From positions 1 to 64,000 of the forward strand of contig NZ_AXAY01000001.1 of the NCBI RefSeq assembly GCF_000473045.1: 64,000 nt of DNA, given 5' to 3'. Source of the DNA: Bradyrhizobium sp. WSM3983. Lineage in GTDB: Bacteria; Pseudomonadota; Alphaproteobacteria; Rhizobiales; Xanthobacteraceae. Made by a program: the position numbers and the translations under genes. Position 1 is the first letter of the stretch. Each line of letters begins with the position of its first letter. Below are positions 18,605-26,802 of the stretch, one piece after another. The notes under the pieces were generated by a model, which saw nothing but the letters and a program-made list of their open reading frames with translations, ran no database searches and was not told the origin of the DNA.

Positions 18605-19516
18605 ATGCGCGGAGTTTTCGTCGACGCCAACGAAGCCCTTGCCGTGATCATGGAGCGGCTGGAGAAGCCTGATGATCCCAAGGTACGGATCCACCGGGAC
18701 CCTGATATCAAGCCTGAGCAATATCCTGAGATCCTCGACGGCGCCGAGATCGCGATCGTCGACCACACCGCGCTTCCGACCGAAGTCGCGAAGAAATGCG
18801 CGGGCCTCAAGCACGTCGTGTTCCTCGGCACCGGGGCGCGCAGCTACATGAATCCGGAGGAGCTCGCCGAGCTCGGCATCTCAGTGCATCTGATCAAGGG
18901 CTATGGCGACACGGCCGTAGCGGAGTCCGCGATAGCGCTGATGTGGTCTTCCGCGCGCGTCATCGCGATGATGGACCGCGAGATGCGCGCCGGCAACTGG
19001 CTGCGCGAGGACGGCATGCAGCTCACCGGCAAGACGCTCGGCCTGATCGGCTTCGGAGGTATCGCGGCCGAGGTCGCGCGCATCGCATCCGGCAGCGGCA
19101 TGAAGGTGATCGCCTGGAATCGCTCGCCGAAGACCCATCCCGGCGTCGCGTTCACCGATCTCGACACGCTGCTGGCGCGGAGCGACGTCGTATCGCTGCA
19201 TCTGCTGCTCAACGACGAGACGCGCGGCATGATCACACGCGAGGCGATCGCCAAGATGAAGCCGGGCGTCGTCTTCATCAACACCGCGCGCGCCGCGATC
19301 GTCGACGAGCAGGCGATGATCGATGCATTGAAGTCGGGCCACATCCGTCACGCCGGTCTCGATGTCTTCAACGTCGAGCCGCTGCCCGCGGACCATCCTC
19401 TGACCAAGATTCCGAACGTGACACTGTCGGCGCATTCGGCGTTCCGCACGCCGGAAGCGAGTGAGAACCTGATTGAAGCGGCATGGGTCCATTGTCGCCG
19501 GATCGTGAAAGGATAA
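18605..19516 (+). CDS. NAD(P)-dependent D-2-hydroxyacid dehydrogenase
   Basis: A 303-residue D-isomer-specific dehydrogenase. The nucleotide-binding motif is LIGFGGIAAEVARIASGSG (about 145). The catalytic triad appears as the arginine in INTARAAIVDE, the glutamate in VFNVEPLP and the histidine in LSAHSAFRTPEA. It interconverts a 2-keto acid and a D-2-hydroxy acid. GGAGA precedes the ATG. Its place between an amidohydrolase and an Ldh2-type enzyme suggests processing of the carbon skeleton freed by the amidohydrolase. The exact substrate is unknown. Confidence 0.87.
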   Translation: MRGVFVDANEALAVIMERLEKPDDPKVRIHRDPDIKPEQYPEILDGAEIAIVDHTALPTEVAKKCAGLKHVVFLGTGARSYMNPEELAELGISVHLIKGYGDTAVAESAIALMWSSARVIAMMDREMRAGNWLREDGMQLTGKTLGLIGFGGIAAEVARIASGSGMKVIAWNRSPKTHPGVAFTDLDTLLARSDVVSLHLLLNDETRGMITREAIAKMKPGVVFINTARAAIVDEQAMIDALKSGHIRHAGLDVFNVEPLPADHPLTKIPNVTLSAHSAFRTPEASENLIEAAWVHCRRIVKG

Positions 19517-19527
19517 GAGCAACAACA

Positions 19528-20601
19528 ATGGCCGACTATCGCACCATCAAGGCAGAGCCGCTCACCAACGTCATCCGCGCCATCGTCAAGGCGGGCGGGT
19601 CTACGGACCGCGAAGCCGGGCTGGTGTCCACCAATCTCGTCGAGGCCAATCTCAAAGGACATGACTCCCACGGCGTCGGCATGATCCCGCGCTATGTCCA
19701 GAGCGTCACCAACGGCGGCCTCGCCGTGAACCAGCACGTCAAGATCGTGCTCGACACCGGTCCGCTTCTCACCCTCGACGGCCTCACCGGCTACGGCCAG
19801 GTGATCGGCCATGAAGCGATGGAGCTGGCCGCAGAGCGCGCCAAGCGCAACGGCGTGTGCCTCGTCGGCCTCTCCAACGCGCACCACATCGGCCGCATCG
19901 GCCATTGGGCCGAGCAGTGCATCGACCACGGGCTGGTCTCGATCCACTTCGTCAACGTGATCTCGCGCCCGATCGTGGCGCCCTGGGGCGGCAGCGATGC
20001 GCGCCACGGCACCAACCCGTTCTGCGTCGGCATCCCGCGCAGGGGCAAGGACCCGATCGTGCTCGACTTCGCCACCAGCAGGATCGCGCAGGGCAAGACC
20101 CGCGTCGCGCACAACAAGGGCGTCGAACTCGAGCCCGGCACCATTATCGACAATGAAGGCAAGCCCACCGTCAATCCGCGCTACACCGTGATCCCGCCGC
20201 ACGGCGCCATCCTGCCGTTCGGCGAGCACAAGGGTTCGGGGCTCGCGCTGGTGTGCGAAATCCTCGGCGGCGCGCTCTCTGGCGGGCAGGTGGTCAAGGG
20301 CCCGTCTGACGGCAAGCACAACGTCCTCAACGGCATGCTCTCGATCATCATCGATCCGGACAAGCTCGGCACCGGCGAAAACCTCGCGCGCGAAGTCGAG
20401 AGCTTTGTCGCCTGGCACACCGGCTCGCCTCCCGGCCCCGGCGTCGACAAGGTGAAGATCGCCGGCGAGCCCGAGCGCGAGACGAAGCAGAAGCGGTTGG
20501 CCGAGGGAATCCCGGTTGACCCGACCACCTGGCAGGAGATTGTGGAGGCCGGCAAGAAGTTCGGGCTGGATCAGGCAGCGATCGAGAAGATCGTGGGCTG
20601 A
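19528..20601 (+). CDS. Malate/L-lactate/ureidoglycolate dehydrogenase family (Ldh2) oxidoreductase
   Basis: A 357-residue NAD(P)-dependent oxidoreductase of the unusual Ldh2 fold. Typical stretches are LKGHDSHGVGMIPRYV (about 40-55), VCLVGLSNAHHIGRIGHW (about 110) and GTNPFCVGIPRRG (about 158). Members oxidise malate, lactate, sulfolactate or ureidoglycolate. Ureidoglycolate would fit an allantoate-type amidohydrolase in the same operon, but that is one option among several. The frame extends upstream to 19483, within the preceding gene; the ATG at 19528, with GGATAAGAG upstream, is preferred. Confidence 0.86.
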   Translation: MADYRTIKAEPLTNVIRAIVKAGGSTDREAGLVSTNLVEANLKGHDSHGVGMIPRYVQSVTNGGLAVNQHVKIVLDTGPLLTLDGLTGYGQVIGHEAMELAAERAKRNGVCLVGLSNAHHIGRIGHWAEQCIDHGLVSIHFVNVISRPIVAPWGGSDARHGTNPFCVGIPRRGKDPIVLDFATSRIAQGKTRVAHNKGVELEPGTIIDNEGKPTVNPRYTVIPPHGAILPFGEHKGSGLALVCEILGGALSGGQVVKGPSDGKHNVLNGMLSIIIDPDKLGTGENLAREVESFVAWHTGSPPGPGVDKVKIAGEPERETKQKRLAEGIPVDPTTWQEIVEAGKKFGLDQAAIEKIVG

Positions 20602-20627
20602 GCAAGGACGAAGCAATCACAACCGCT

Positions 20628-20789
20628 GTCGTCCCGGACAAGCGCAGCGAAGCGGAGCGTTGATCCGGAACCCATAACCACAGGGAGTGGTTTGGCGACG
20701 ACTCGGAGTTACCTGCGAATGCTGCGATTACTCCCTGTGGCTATGGGTCCCGGATCTGCGCGCGGTTTGGCGCGCTTGTCCGGGACGAC
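20628..20789. repeat. Large inverted repeat (GTCGTCCCGGACAAGCGC family)
   Basis: Outer arms of 18 bases (20628-20645 and 20772-20789) are perfect complements. An inner pair, AACCCATAACCACAGGGAGT (20669-20688), matches 20730-20748 with one mismatch-type difference. The hairpin fills the space between two convergent genes and may end both transcripts. A related but degenerate copy is at 29181-29307. Confidence 0.75.
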
Positions 20790-20835
20790 CACGGAGTTTG
20801 CCGCGATGGCGGAGCCTAGCTCTCGCGAGTCCCCA

Positions 20836-21909
20836 CTAATCCACCATCTCCGCCACCGCCTTGCCGCAAGCCGTGGTGTCGGCGTTGCCGCCGAGATCCC
20901 GGGTGCGCAGCGTGCGCTCCGCCAGCGTGCGCTCGATCGCATCGACGATCGACTTGCCGGCGACCTTCTCGCCGAGATGCTCGAGCATCATCGCGCCCGA
21001 CCAGATGGCGCCGATCGGGTTCGCGATGCCCTGCCCCGCGATGTCAGGCGCCGAGCCGTGCACCGGTTCGAACACCGAGGGGAAATCGCCCTCGGGGTTG
21101 ATATTGCCCGACGGCGCAATGCCAATCGTGCCGGTGCAGGCCGGACCGAGATCGGAGAGGATGTCGCCGAACAGGTTGGAGCCGACGACAACGTCGAACC
21201 AGTCCGGGTGCAGCACGAAGTTCGCCGTCAAAATGTCGATGTGGTACTTGTCCCACTTCACGCCCGGAAACTTCTTGGCCATCGCCTCCACCCGCTCGTC
21301 CCAATAGGGCATGGTGATGGAGATGCCGTTCGACTTCGTCGCCGAGGTCAAATGCTTCTTCGGCCGCGACTGGGCGAGCTCGAAAGCGAACTTCAGAATG
21401 CGGTCGACGCCGGTGCGGGTCATCACCGTCTGCTGGGTGACGAACTCGCGGTCGGTGTCCGGGAACATGCGGCCGCCGACGGAGGAATATTCGCCTTCCG
21501 TGTTCTCGCGCACCACCCAGAAATCGATGTCGCCGGGCTTGCGATTGGCCAGCGGCGACGGCACGCCGGGCATCAGCCGCACCGGGCGCAGATTCACATA
21601 CTGGTCGAACTCGCGACGGAATTTGATCAGCGAGCCCCAAAGCGAAACGTGATCCGGAATCTTGGCCGGCCAGCCGACCGCGCCGAAATAAATCGCGTCG
21701 TGCTTGCCAATCTTTTCTTTCCAGTCGTCCGGCATCATCTGGCCGTGCTTCTCGTAATAGTCCCAGGACGAGAAGTCGAAATGATCGAAATGCAGGGAGA
21801 CTCCGTGCTTCTTCGCGGCTGCCTCTAAAACGCGCAGGCCCTCGGGCATCACTTCCTTGCCGATGCCGTCGCCGGGAACGACTGCGATCCGGTATTGTTT
21901 CTTGCTCAT
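20836..21909 (-). CDS. Tartrate dehydrogenase / D-malate dehydrogenase (isocitrate dehydrogenase superfamily)
   Basis: A 357-residue beta-decarboxylating dehydrogenase. It opens YRIAVVPGDGIGKEVMPEGL and carries VVRENTEGEYSSVGGRMF (about 135), DVVVGSNLFGDILSDLG (about 225) and FEPVHGSAPDIAGQGIANP (about 270), matching the tartrate/D-malate subgroup. It oxidises tartrate to oxaloglycolate, or D-malate to pyruvate and CO2, with NAD+ and Mn2+. The ATG at 21909 is chosen; the frame continues to 22011 across the divergent regulatory region. It is divergent from the amidase gene. Confidence 0.86.
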   Translation of the reverse strand: MSKKQYRIAVVPGDGIGKEVMPEGLRVLEAAAKKHGVSLHFDHFDFSSWDYYEKHGQMMPDDWKEKIGKHDAIYFGAVGWPAKIPDHVSLWGSLIKFRREFDQYVNLRPVRLMPGVPSPLANRKPGDIDFWVVRENTEGEYSSVGGRMFPDTDREFVTQQTVMTRTGVDRILKFAFELAQSRPKKHLTSATKSNGISITMPYWDERVEAMAKKFPGVKWDKYHIDILTANFVLHPDWFDVVVGSNLFGDILSDLGPACTGTIGIAPSGNINPEGDFPSVFEPVHGSAPDIAGQGIANPIGAIWSGAMMLEHLGEKVAGKSIVDAIERTLAERTLRTRDLGGNADTTACGKAVAEMVD

Positions 21910-21954
21910 CGAGAACGTCCTTGTTTGGTCCGGCAGCCGCCGCTTTTTTTGACC

Positions 21955-22003
21955 GCACTGCAATGGACCAAAGTCAGCGGCAGTGCAACGCTGCACTGCA
22001 ATG
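21955..22003. promoter_or_regulatory. Candidate operator between tartrate dehydrogenase and amidase genes
   Basis: GCAGTGCA-ACGC-TGCACTGC (21980-21999) is a perfect 8-bp inverted repeat. The 11-base word GCACTGCAATG also occurs twice as a direct repeat (21955-21965 and 21993-22003), 38 bases apart. Both lie in the 155-base space between the divergent genes, so one regulator may control both. No regulator gene directly adjoins; the LysR gene at 16393 is the nearest candidate. Confidence 0.55.
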
Positions 22004-22064
22004 TTGACCATGGCGCAGCCGTGCGCCTACTGATTTCATCCTTGTTCCGATAGGAGCACAATAC

Positions 22065-23483
22065 TTGTCTCAAGACCTGATCCGCGAAACCGCCTGCGCC
22101 GTCGTCGACAAGCTACGCTCCGGCGATGTCTCTCCACTCGAACTGCTGGATGTCCTGGAGAAGCGCATCAGTGAGGTCGACGGCAAGGTCAACGCTCTGC
22201 CGACGCTATGCTTCGATCGCGCGCGGACCAACGCGAAAGCGCTGATGCAGAAGCCGGCCGGCGCGCGCGGTCTGCTGGCCGGCCTGCCGCTGCCGATCAA
22301 GGACCTGACCGATGTCGCGGGCGTGCTGAACACGCAAGGCTCGCCGATCTACAAGGACAACATTCCCGCGACGTCCGACCTCATGGTCGAGAACCTCGAG
22401 GCCAATGGCGCGGTCGTCTACGCCAAGTCCAACACGCCGGAATTCGGCGCCGGCGCCAACACCTTCAACGAAGTGTTCGGCGCGACGCTCAATCCCTGGG
22501 ATACGACCAAGTCGGCGGCCGGCTCCTCCGGCGGCGCGGCGGTGGCACTCGCGACGGGGATGGCCTGGCTGGCGCAGGGTTCCGACATGGGTGGCTCCTT
22601 GCGCAGCCCTGCGGCCTTCTGCGGAATCGTCGGCATGCGGCCGAGCATCGGCCGCGTCGCGCATACTCCCAAATCGGGCATCGATCGCAATCTCGGCGTC
22701 GTCGGCCCGATGGCGCGCAATGTCGAGGACCTCGCATTGCTGCTCGACGCCATGAGCGGCGACTATGCGGACGATCCGCTGTCGCTGCCGGCGCCGACAA
22801 CCTCCTTCCTGTCGGCCGCGCGCTCGGGCAAGAAGCCAAAACGCATCGCCTACTCGCCCAATCTCGGCATCACACCGGTTGATCCCGAGGTACAGGCGAT
22901 CACACGCAAGGCGGCCGAGCGCTTCGCGGAAGCCGGCGCCATCGTCGAGGAGGCACATCCGGACTGGCGCGAGGCGCACGAATGCTTCCACGTGCTGCGC
23001 GCCTTCGATTTCGCGATCACCAAGGCCAATCTGCTGCGCACCAAGCGCGACCTGCTCAAGCCCGAAGTGATCTGGAACATCGAAGAGGGCCTCAAGCTCA
23101 CCGTCGAGCAGCTCGCACGCGCCGAAGCGCAGCGCGTCGGTATGACCTCACGCGCGATCGAGTTCTTCAAAACCTACGATCTCCTGCTGACGCCGACCAC
23201 GATCGTCCCTCCCTTCCCGATCGAGAACCGCTATGTCGCGGAATGCGCAGGCAAGAAATTTGAGAACTACGTCGAATGGCTCGGCATCGTCTACGCCATT
23301 ACGCTCGCCTGCTGCCCGTCGCTGTCGTTGCCTTGCGGTTTCACCGCCTCGGGCTTGCCGGTCGGCGTGCAGCTCGTCGGCGCTCCCCGCGCGGATGCGC
23401 AGGTGATCGCTGGCGCGAAGGTGCTGGAGGACATTTTGGGCCTGGGCGGGCAGACGCCGATCGATCCGCGGGCGAAGAAGTAG
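22065..23483 (+). CDS. Amidase (amidase signature family)
   Basis: A 472-residue Ser-cisSer-Lys amidase. The lysine is in LPIKDLTDVAG (about 77), the glycine-serine-rich signature is GSSGGAAVALATGMA (about 153), and the catalytic serine is in GSDMGGSLRSPA (about 176). It hydrolyses a carboxamide to acid and ammonia. The start is a TTG at 22065 with AGGAG eight bases upstream and no better ATG. Its natural amide is unknown; the location suggests it feeds ammonium and an acid to neighbouring enzymes. Confidence 0.87.
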   Translation: MSQDLIRETACAVVDKLRSGDVSPLELLDVLEKRISEVDGKVNALPTLCFDRARTNAKALMQKPAGARGLLAGLPLPIKDLTDVAGVLNTQGSPIYKDNIPATSDLMVENLEANGAVVYAKSNTPEFGAGANTFNEVFGATLNPWDTTKSAAGSSGGAAVALATGMAWLAQGSDMGGSLRSPAAFCGIVGMRPSIGRVAHTPKSGIDRNLGVVGPMARNVEDLALLLDAMSGDYADDPLSLPAPTTSFLSAARSGKKPKRIAYSPNLGITPVDPEVQAITRKAAERFAEAGAIVEEAHPDWREAHECFHVLRAFDFAITKANLLRTKRDLLKPEVIWNIEEGLKLTVEQLARAEAQRVGMTSRAIEFFKTYDLLLTPTTIVPPFPIENRYVAECAGKKFENYVEWLGIVYAITLACCPSLSLPCGFTASGLPVGVQLVGAPRADAQVIAGAKVLEDILGLGGQTPIDPRAKK

Positions 23484-23507
23484 CGCTCCGCACGCTCGGT
23501 ACGCACC

Positions 23508-23531
23508 CTCGCCCCGCTCTTGCGGGGAGAG
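23508..23531. terminator. GC-rich stem-loop between convergent amidase and aapM-like genes
   Basis: CCCCGC-TCTT-GCGGGG (23512-23527), with flanking CTC/GAG pairing, sits between two convergent stop codons. There is no T run on either side, so it may be a weak bidirectional terminator or a dispersed repeat of the CTCGCCCCGC type. Confidence 0.4.
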
Positions 23532-23542
23532 GTTAAGAACCT

Positions 23543-24649
23543 TCACCTCGCGCTCGTCGCTTCCAGGCTCCGGCTATAACGCGACATTGCAAAGCAGAAG
23601 GCGAAGTAGATCGCGGCGACGAAGATGTAGACTTCCACCGAAAACTGCTGCCAGGCCGGATCGATGATCGCGGTCTTCGCCGTCGTCAGCAGGTCGAAGA
23701 TGCCGATGATCAGGACCAGGCTGGTGTCCTTGAAGAAGGCGATGAAGGTGTTGACCAGCGGCGGGATGACGTGGCGGATCGCCTGCGGCAGAACGACCAG
23801 CCGGTGCTTGCGCCAATAGGACAGCCCCAGCGCGTCGGCGGCCTCATATTGCCCGCGCGGCACGGCCTGGAGGCCGCCTCGGATGACTTCGGCAAGATAG
23901 GCGCCCGCGAACAGGATGATCGCGATCTGCGCGCGCAACAGCTTGTCGATGTTGAATCCGCTGGGCATGAACAGCGGAAACATGACGCTCGCCATGAACA
24001 GCAGGCTGACCAGCGGCACGCCGCGGATCAGTTCGACATAGACCACGCTCAGCGAGCGGATCGCCGGCAGTTTTGAGCGCCGGCCGAGCGCGACCAGAAT
24101 GCCGAGCGGGAAACCGAACGCCAATCCGAACGTCGCCAGGATCAATGTCACCGGCAGCCCGCCCCAACGATCCTGCGAGACGAAGGGGAGCCCGAACACG
24201 CCGCCCCACATCAGCACGCTGATCAGCGCAAGGGCGCCGATCCAGAGATAGGCGAGCTCGCGCCGCCACAAGGCGCGGCGGGTGGAGAGATAGAACAACG
24301 CGATGAACAGCACCACGGACAGCGCTGGCCGCCATTGCTCGTCGAACGGATAGGTGCCGAACAGGATGAAGCGGTATTTTTCGGGGATGATGGCCCAACA
24401 GGCGCCGAGGCCGCGCACCGCCTTGCAGGCGCTGGAATCGTTGGCCGGCGTGAGCCAGACCGCGTTGGCGATGCCCCACTGCACGAAGCTGATCACGCCT
24501 TTCGCCAGCACCGCCAGCAACACCACCGAGAGGATGCCGTTGGGAATCGACGAGAACAGATTGGTGCGCAGCCAGCGCAGCACCGGATTGCCAATTTGCG
24601 GGCGGCGGGCGGGGCGCGGCAGGTCCGGCATGTCAGTGATCGCGGTCAT
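23543..24649 (-). CDS. aapM: Amino-acid ABC transporter permease, AapM-like
   Basis: A 368-residue inner-membrane permease of the polar amino-acid family. About eight helices precede the conserved coupling region VIRGGLQAVPRGQYEAADALGLSY (about 265-290). It begins MTAITDMPDLPRP at 24649, two bases after the aapQ-like stop. A longer open frame upstream is out of phase with aapQ and non-coding. It should pair with the next gene as the heterodimeric channel of a general amino-acid importer. Confidence 0.88.
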   Translation of the reverse strand: MTAITDMPDLPRPARRPQIGNPVLRWLRTNLFSSIPNGILSVVLLAVLAKGVISFVQWGIANAVWLTPANDSSACKAVRGLGACWAIIPEKYRFILFGTYPFDEQWRPALSVVLFIALFYLSTRRALWRRELAYLWIGALALISVLMWGGVFGLPFVSQDRWGGLPVTLILATFGLAFGFPLGILVALGRRSKLPAIRSLSVVYVELIRGVPLVSLLFMASVMFPLFMPSGFNIDKLLRAQIAIILFAGAYLAEVIRGGLQAVPRGQYEAADALGLSYWRKHRLVVLPQAIRHVIPPLVNTFIAFFKDTSLVLIIGIFDLLTTAKTAIIDPAWQQFSVEVYIFVAAIYFAFCFAMSRYSRSLEATSAR

Positions 24650-24651
24650 GC

Positions 24652-25839
24652 TCAGCGCTCCGACAGCGCGATGCGCGCATTGAACCAGTTCATGAAGAAG
24701 CTGATGCCAAGGCTGATGGTGAGGAAGACAGCCATGATCAGCGAGATCGCCTCGATCGCCTGCCCGGTCTGGTTCAGCGTGGTGTTGGCGACCGAGACCA
24801 CGTCCTGATAACCGATCGCGACCGCGAGCGAGGAGTTCTTGGTCAAATTGAGATACTGGCTGGTCATCGGCGGCACGATCACGCGCAGCGCCTGCGGCAG
24901 GATGATCTGCCGCAGCATGAAGCTGCGGCGCAGGCCGAGCGCGCTGGCAGCATCCCACTGGCCGCGCGGCACCGACTGGATGCCACTGCGCACGATCTCG
25001 GCAATGAAGGCCGAGGTGTAGGTGACGAGCGCAATCAGCAGCGCGAAATATTCCGGCGCAAGCGTCAACCCGCCGACGAAGTTGAAGCCGCGCAGCTCCG
25101 GCCATTCGATCTTCCACGACACGCCAAGCGACAGCGACACCGCCGCTGGCAGTACCACGATGAGGCCGAGCGCAAAGGGCCATGCCGGCCGCGGCTTGCC
25201 GTCGCGCATCTGCTGGGCGACGAGCCAGCGCTGAATGACAAGGAATGCAGCGCAGCCCAGCACGGCCGTGCCGAGAACCCAGAGCTGGGTCGAGCCAAGC
25301 GGGATCGCCGGCAGGATCAGGCCGCGATTGGAGAGGAAAACGCCCTCGACCGGACGCCACGCCGCGCGTGCGGCCGGCAGCGCCTGCATCAGCACGTACC
25401 AGAACAGCAGCTGAAGCAGCAGGGGAATGTCGCGCAGGACCTCGACATAGACGGCAGCGAGTCGCGACAGCAGCCAGTTTGCGGACAGTCGCGAAATCCC
25501 GATCAGCGTGCCCAGAATGGTCGCGAGCACGACGCCGATCACGGCGACGCGCAGCGTATTGGCGACGCCGACGACGAAGGCCCAGAGGTAGCTGTCTCTC
25601 GGATTGTACGCGAGCAGGCTGTCGGCGATCGGCATGCCGGCTTCGCGGCCGAGAAAGGAAAAGCCGGTGGTGATGCGGCGAGCCGAGAGGTTGGTGACGG
25701 TATTGGACCAGAGGAAGGCGATGACGGCGACCGCGATGCCGACCACCAGCACCTGCCAGAACAGGCCCTTCAACTCGTTCGGCCCGAGCGCGCCAAAAAA
25801 GCCGCGGCGCGGCGGCGGCCTGGGATCATCGGAGGTCAC
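24652..25839 (-). CDS. aapQ: Amino-acid ABC transporter permease, AapQ-like
   Basis: A 395-residue permease with the coupling loop IVRSGIQSVPRGQWDAASALGL near residue 295 and a long soluble insert between helices, as in AapQ. It opens with a GTG at 25839. It is divergent from an RpiR regulator across 87 bases containing a strong inverted repeat. The binding protein lies at 28165 on the other strand. No ABC ATPase of the AapP type is encoded in this cluster. Confidence 0.87.
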   Translation of the reverse strand: MTSDDPRPPPRRGFFGALGPNELKGLFWQVLVVGIAVAVIAFLWSNTVTNLSARRITTGFSFLGREAGMPIADSLLAYNPRDSYLWAFVVGVANTLRVAVIGVVLATILGTLIGISRLSANWLLSRLAAVYVEVLRDIPLLLQLLFWYVLMQALPAARAAWRPVEGVFLSNRGLILPAIPLGSTQLWVLGTAVLGCAAFLVIQRWLVAQQMRDGKPRPAWPFALGLIVVLPAAVSLSLGVSWKIEWPELRGFNFVGGLTLAPEYFALLIALVTYTSAFIAEIVRSGIQSVPRGQWDAASALGLRRSFMLRQIILPQALRVIVPPMTSQYLNLTKNSSLAVAIGYQDVVSVANTTLNQTGQAIEAISLIMAVFLTISLGISFFMNWFNARIALSER

Positions 25840-25889
25840 GGCACAAAAATCCTTCCTGAAAACAGCGATTTTCGGCGGCGCGCGTCAAC

Positions 25890-25918
25890 TGTTGCACCAA
25901 TCCAAGAACCGTGCAACA
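25890..25918. promoter_or_regulatory. Candidate RpiR operator, perfect 8-bp inverted repeat
   Basis: TGTTGCAC and GTGCAACA are perfect inverted half-sites separated by 13 bases, so their centres are 21 bases apart, two helical turns. The site ends eight bases before the RpiR start and 51 bases from the divergent permease start. This is the expected arrangement for a dimeric or tetrameric regulator controlling itself and the divergent aapQM-like operon. Confidence 0.6.
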
Positions 25919-25926
25919 AATGTTTC

Positions 25927-26799
25927 ATGGCCGAGCCCGCGAAATCTTCGCCCTTGAGCGAACTCCGCATTGCGTTGCCATCGCTCCCCTTGCGCCTGCA
26001 GGAGGTCGGGCGTTTCGTCGCGGCCAATGACTACGACGCCACGACCCGTTCGATGCGCGATCTCGCGGCGGAAGCCGGCGCCGATCCCGCCGCATTTACG
26101 CGCCTTGCGAAGGCGATCGGCTATTCCGGCTGGGACGAATTGCGCGCCGCGCTGACCGAGGCACGGCGGCCATCGCAGACCTCGCCCTTCTCGGCTCGCG
26201 CCAAAGGCCGCCGCCACGGCCCGAACGCCGACGTCACACTCATCACCGACAAGCTCGAGGCCGAGGCCGCGGATCTGCCGCGCATCTCCGCCCACGCGAT
26301 CGCGGACGCGGCCCGCACGCTGCACGGTGCAAAACGGATCTGGATCACCGGCTATCGCAGCTGCCGCAGCGTCGCGGAATTGCTCAACTACGAGCTCCGG
26401 CTGTTTCGCCCCGAACAGGTGCAGATCGTCGGCGCGTCCGGCCCTGACGATCTCGATCTTGGCGCCTTCAGCCCCGGCGAGGCCGTGATCGTCATCGGCT
26501 TCATGCCCTATACCAACGCCAGCGTCCGGGTCGCGCAAGCCGCCTATCGCGCCGGTACGACGCTGATCGCGATCGCGGACAGCGTGGCCGCGCCGATGGC
26601 CGAGGGCGCCGACCACGTGTTGCTGTTCGAAGCCGCCTCCTCGCCCGGCTTCTTCCCGAGCCTCACCGGCGCGCTCGCGATTGCGCAGTCGCTCGCCGCG
26701 GTGACGTTCTCGCTCGGCGGCACGGCCGCCAGGAAGCGCCTTCAGGATACCGAGGCCCGGCTCGCCGCGGCCTCCACTTACGTCGCAGAGAAAGGTTGA
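25927..26799 (+). CDS. MurR/RpiR-family transcriptional regulator
   Basis: A 290-residue regulator with an N-terminal helix-turn-helix (about 15-75, TRSMRDLAAEAGADPAAFTRLAKAIGY) and a C-terminal SIS domain (about 130-270, ITGYRSCRSVAELLNYELRLF). SIS domains bind phosphosugars or related phosphorylated ligands, which is unusual beside amino-acid transport. It lies three bases before the aminotransferase gene and is divergent from the permeases. It probably governs the whole locus. Confidence 0.87.
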   Translation: MAEPAKSSPLSELRIALPSLPLRLQEVGRFVAANDYDATTRSMRDLAAEAGADPAAFTRLAKAIGYSGWDELRAALTEARRPSQTSPFSARAKGRRHGPNADVTLITDKLEAEAADLPRISAHAIADAARTLHGAKRIWITGYRSCRSVAELLNYELRLFRPEQVQIVGASGPDDLDLGAFSPGEAVIVIGFMPYTNASVRVAQAAYRAGTTLIAIADSVAAPMAEGADHVLLFEAASSPGFFPSLTGALAIAQSLAAVTFSLGGTAARKRLQDTEARLAAASTYVAEKG

Positions 26800-26802
26800 C
26801 CC

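Noticed and set aside
17342..20601. Calling the operon an allantoin degradation locus
   Set aside because: An allantoate-type amidohydrolase and an Ldh2 enzyme would fit, but no allantoinase, ureidoglycine aminohydrolase or glyoxylate genes are nearby.
23543..25360. A 605-residue minus-strand open frame covering aapM and part of aapQ
   Set aside because: Only the last 368 residues are permease-like; the upstream part is an out-of-frame reading of aapQ, which is clearly coding.
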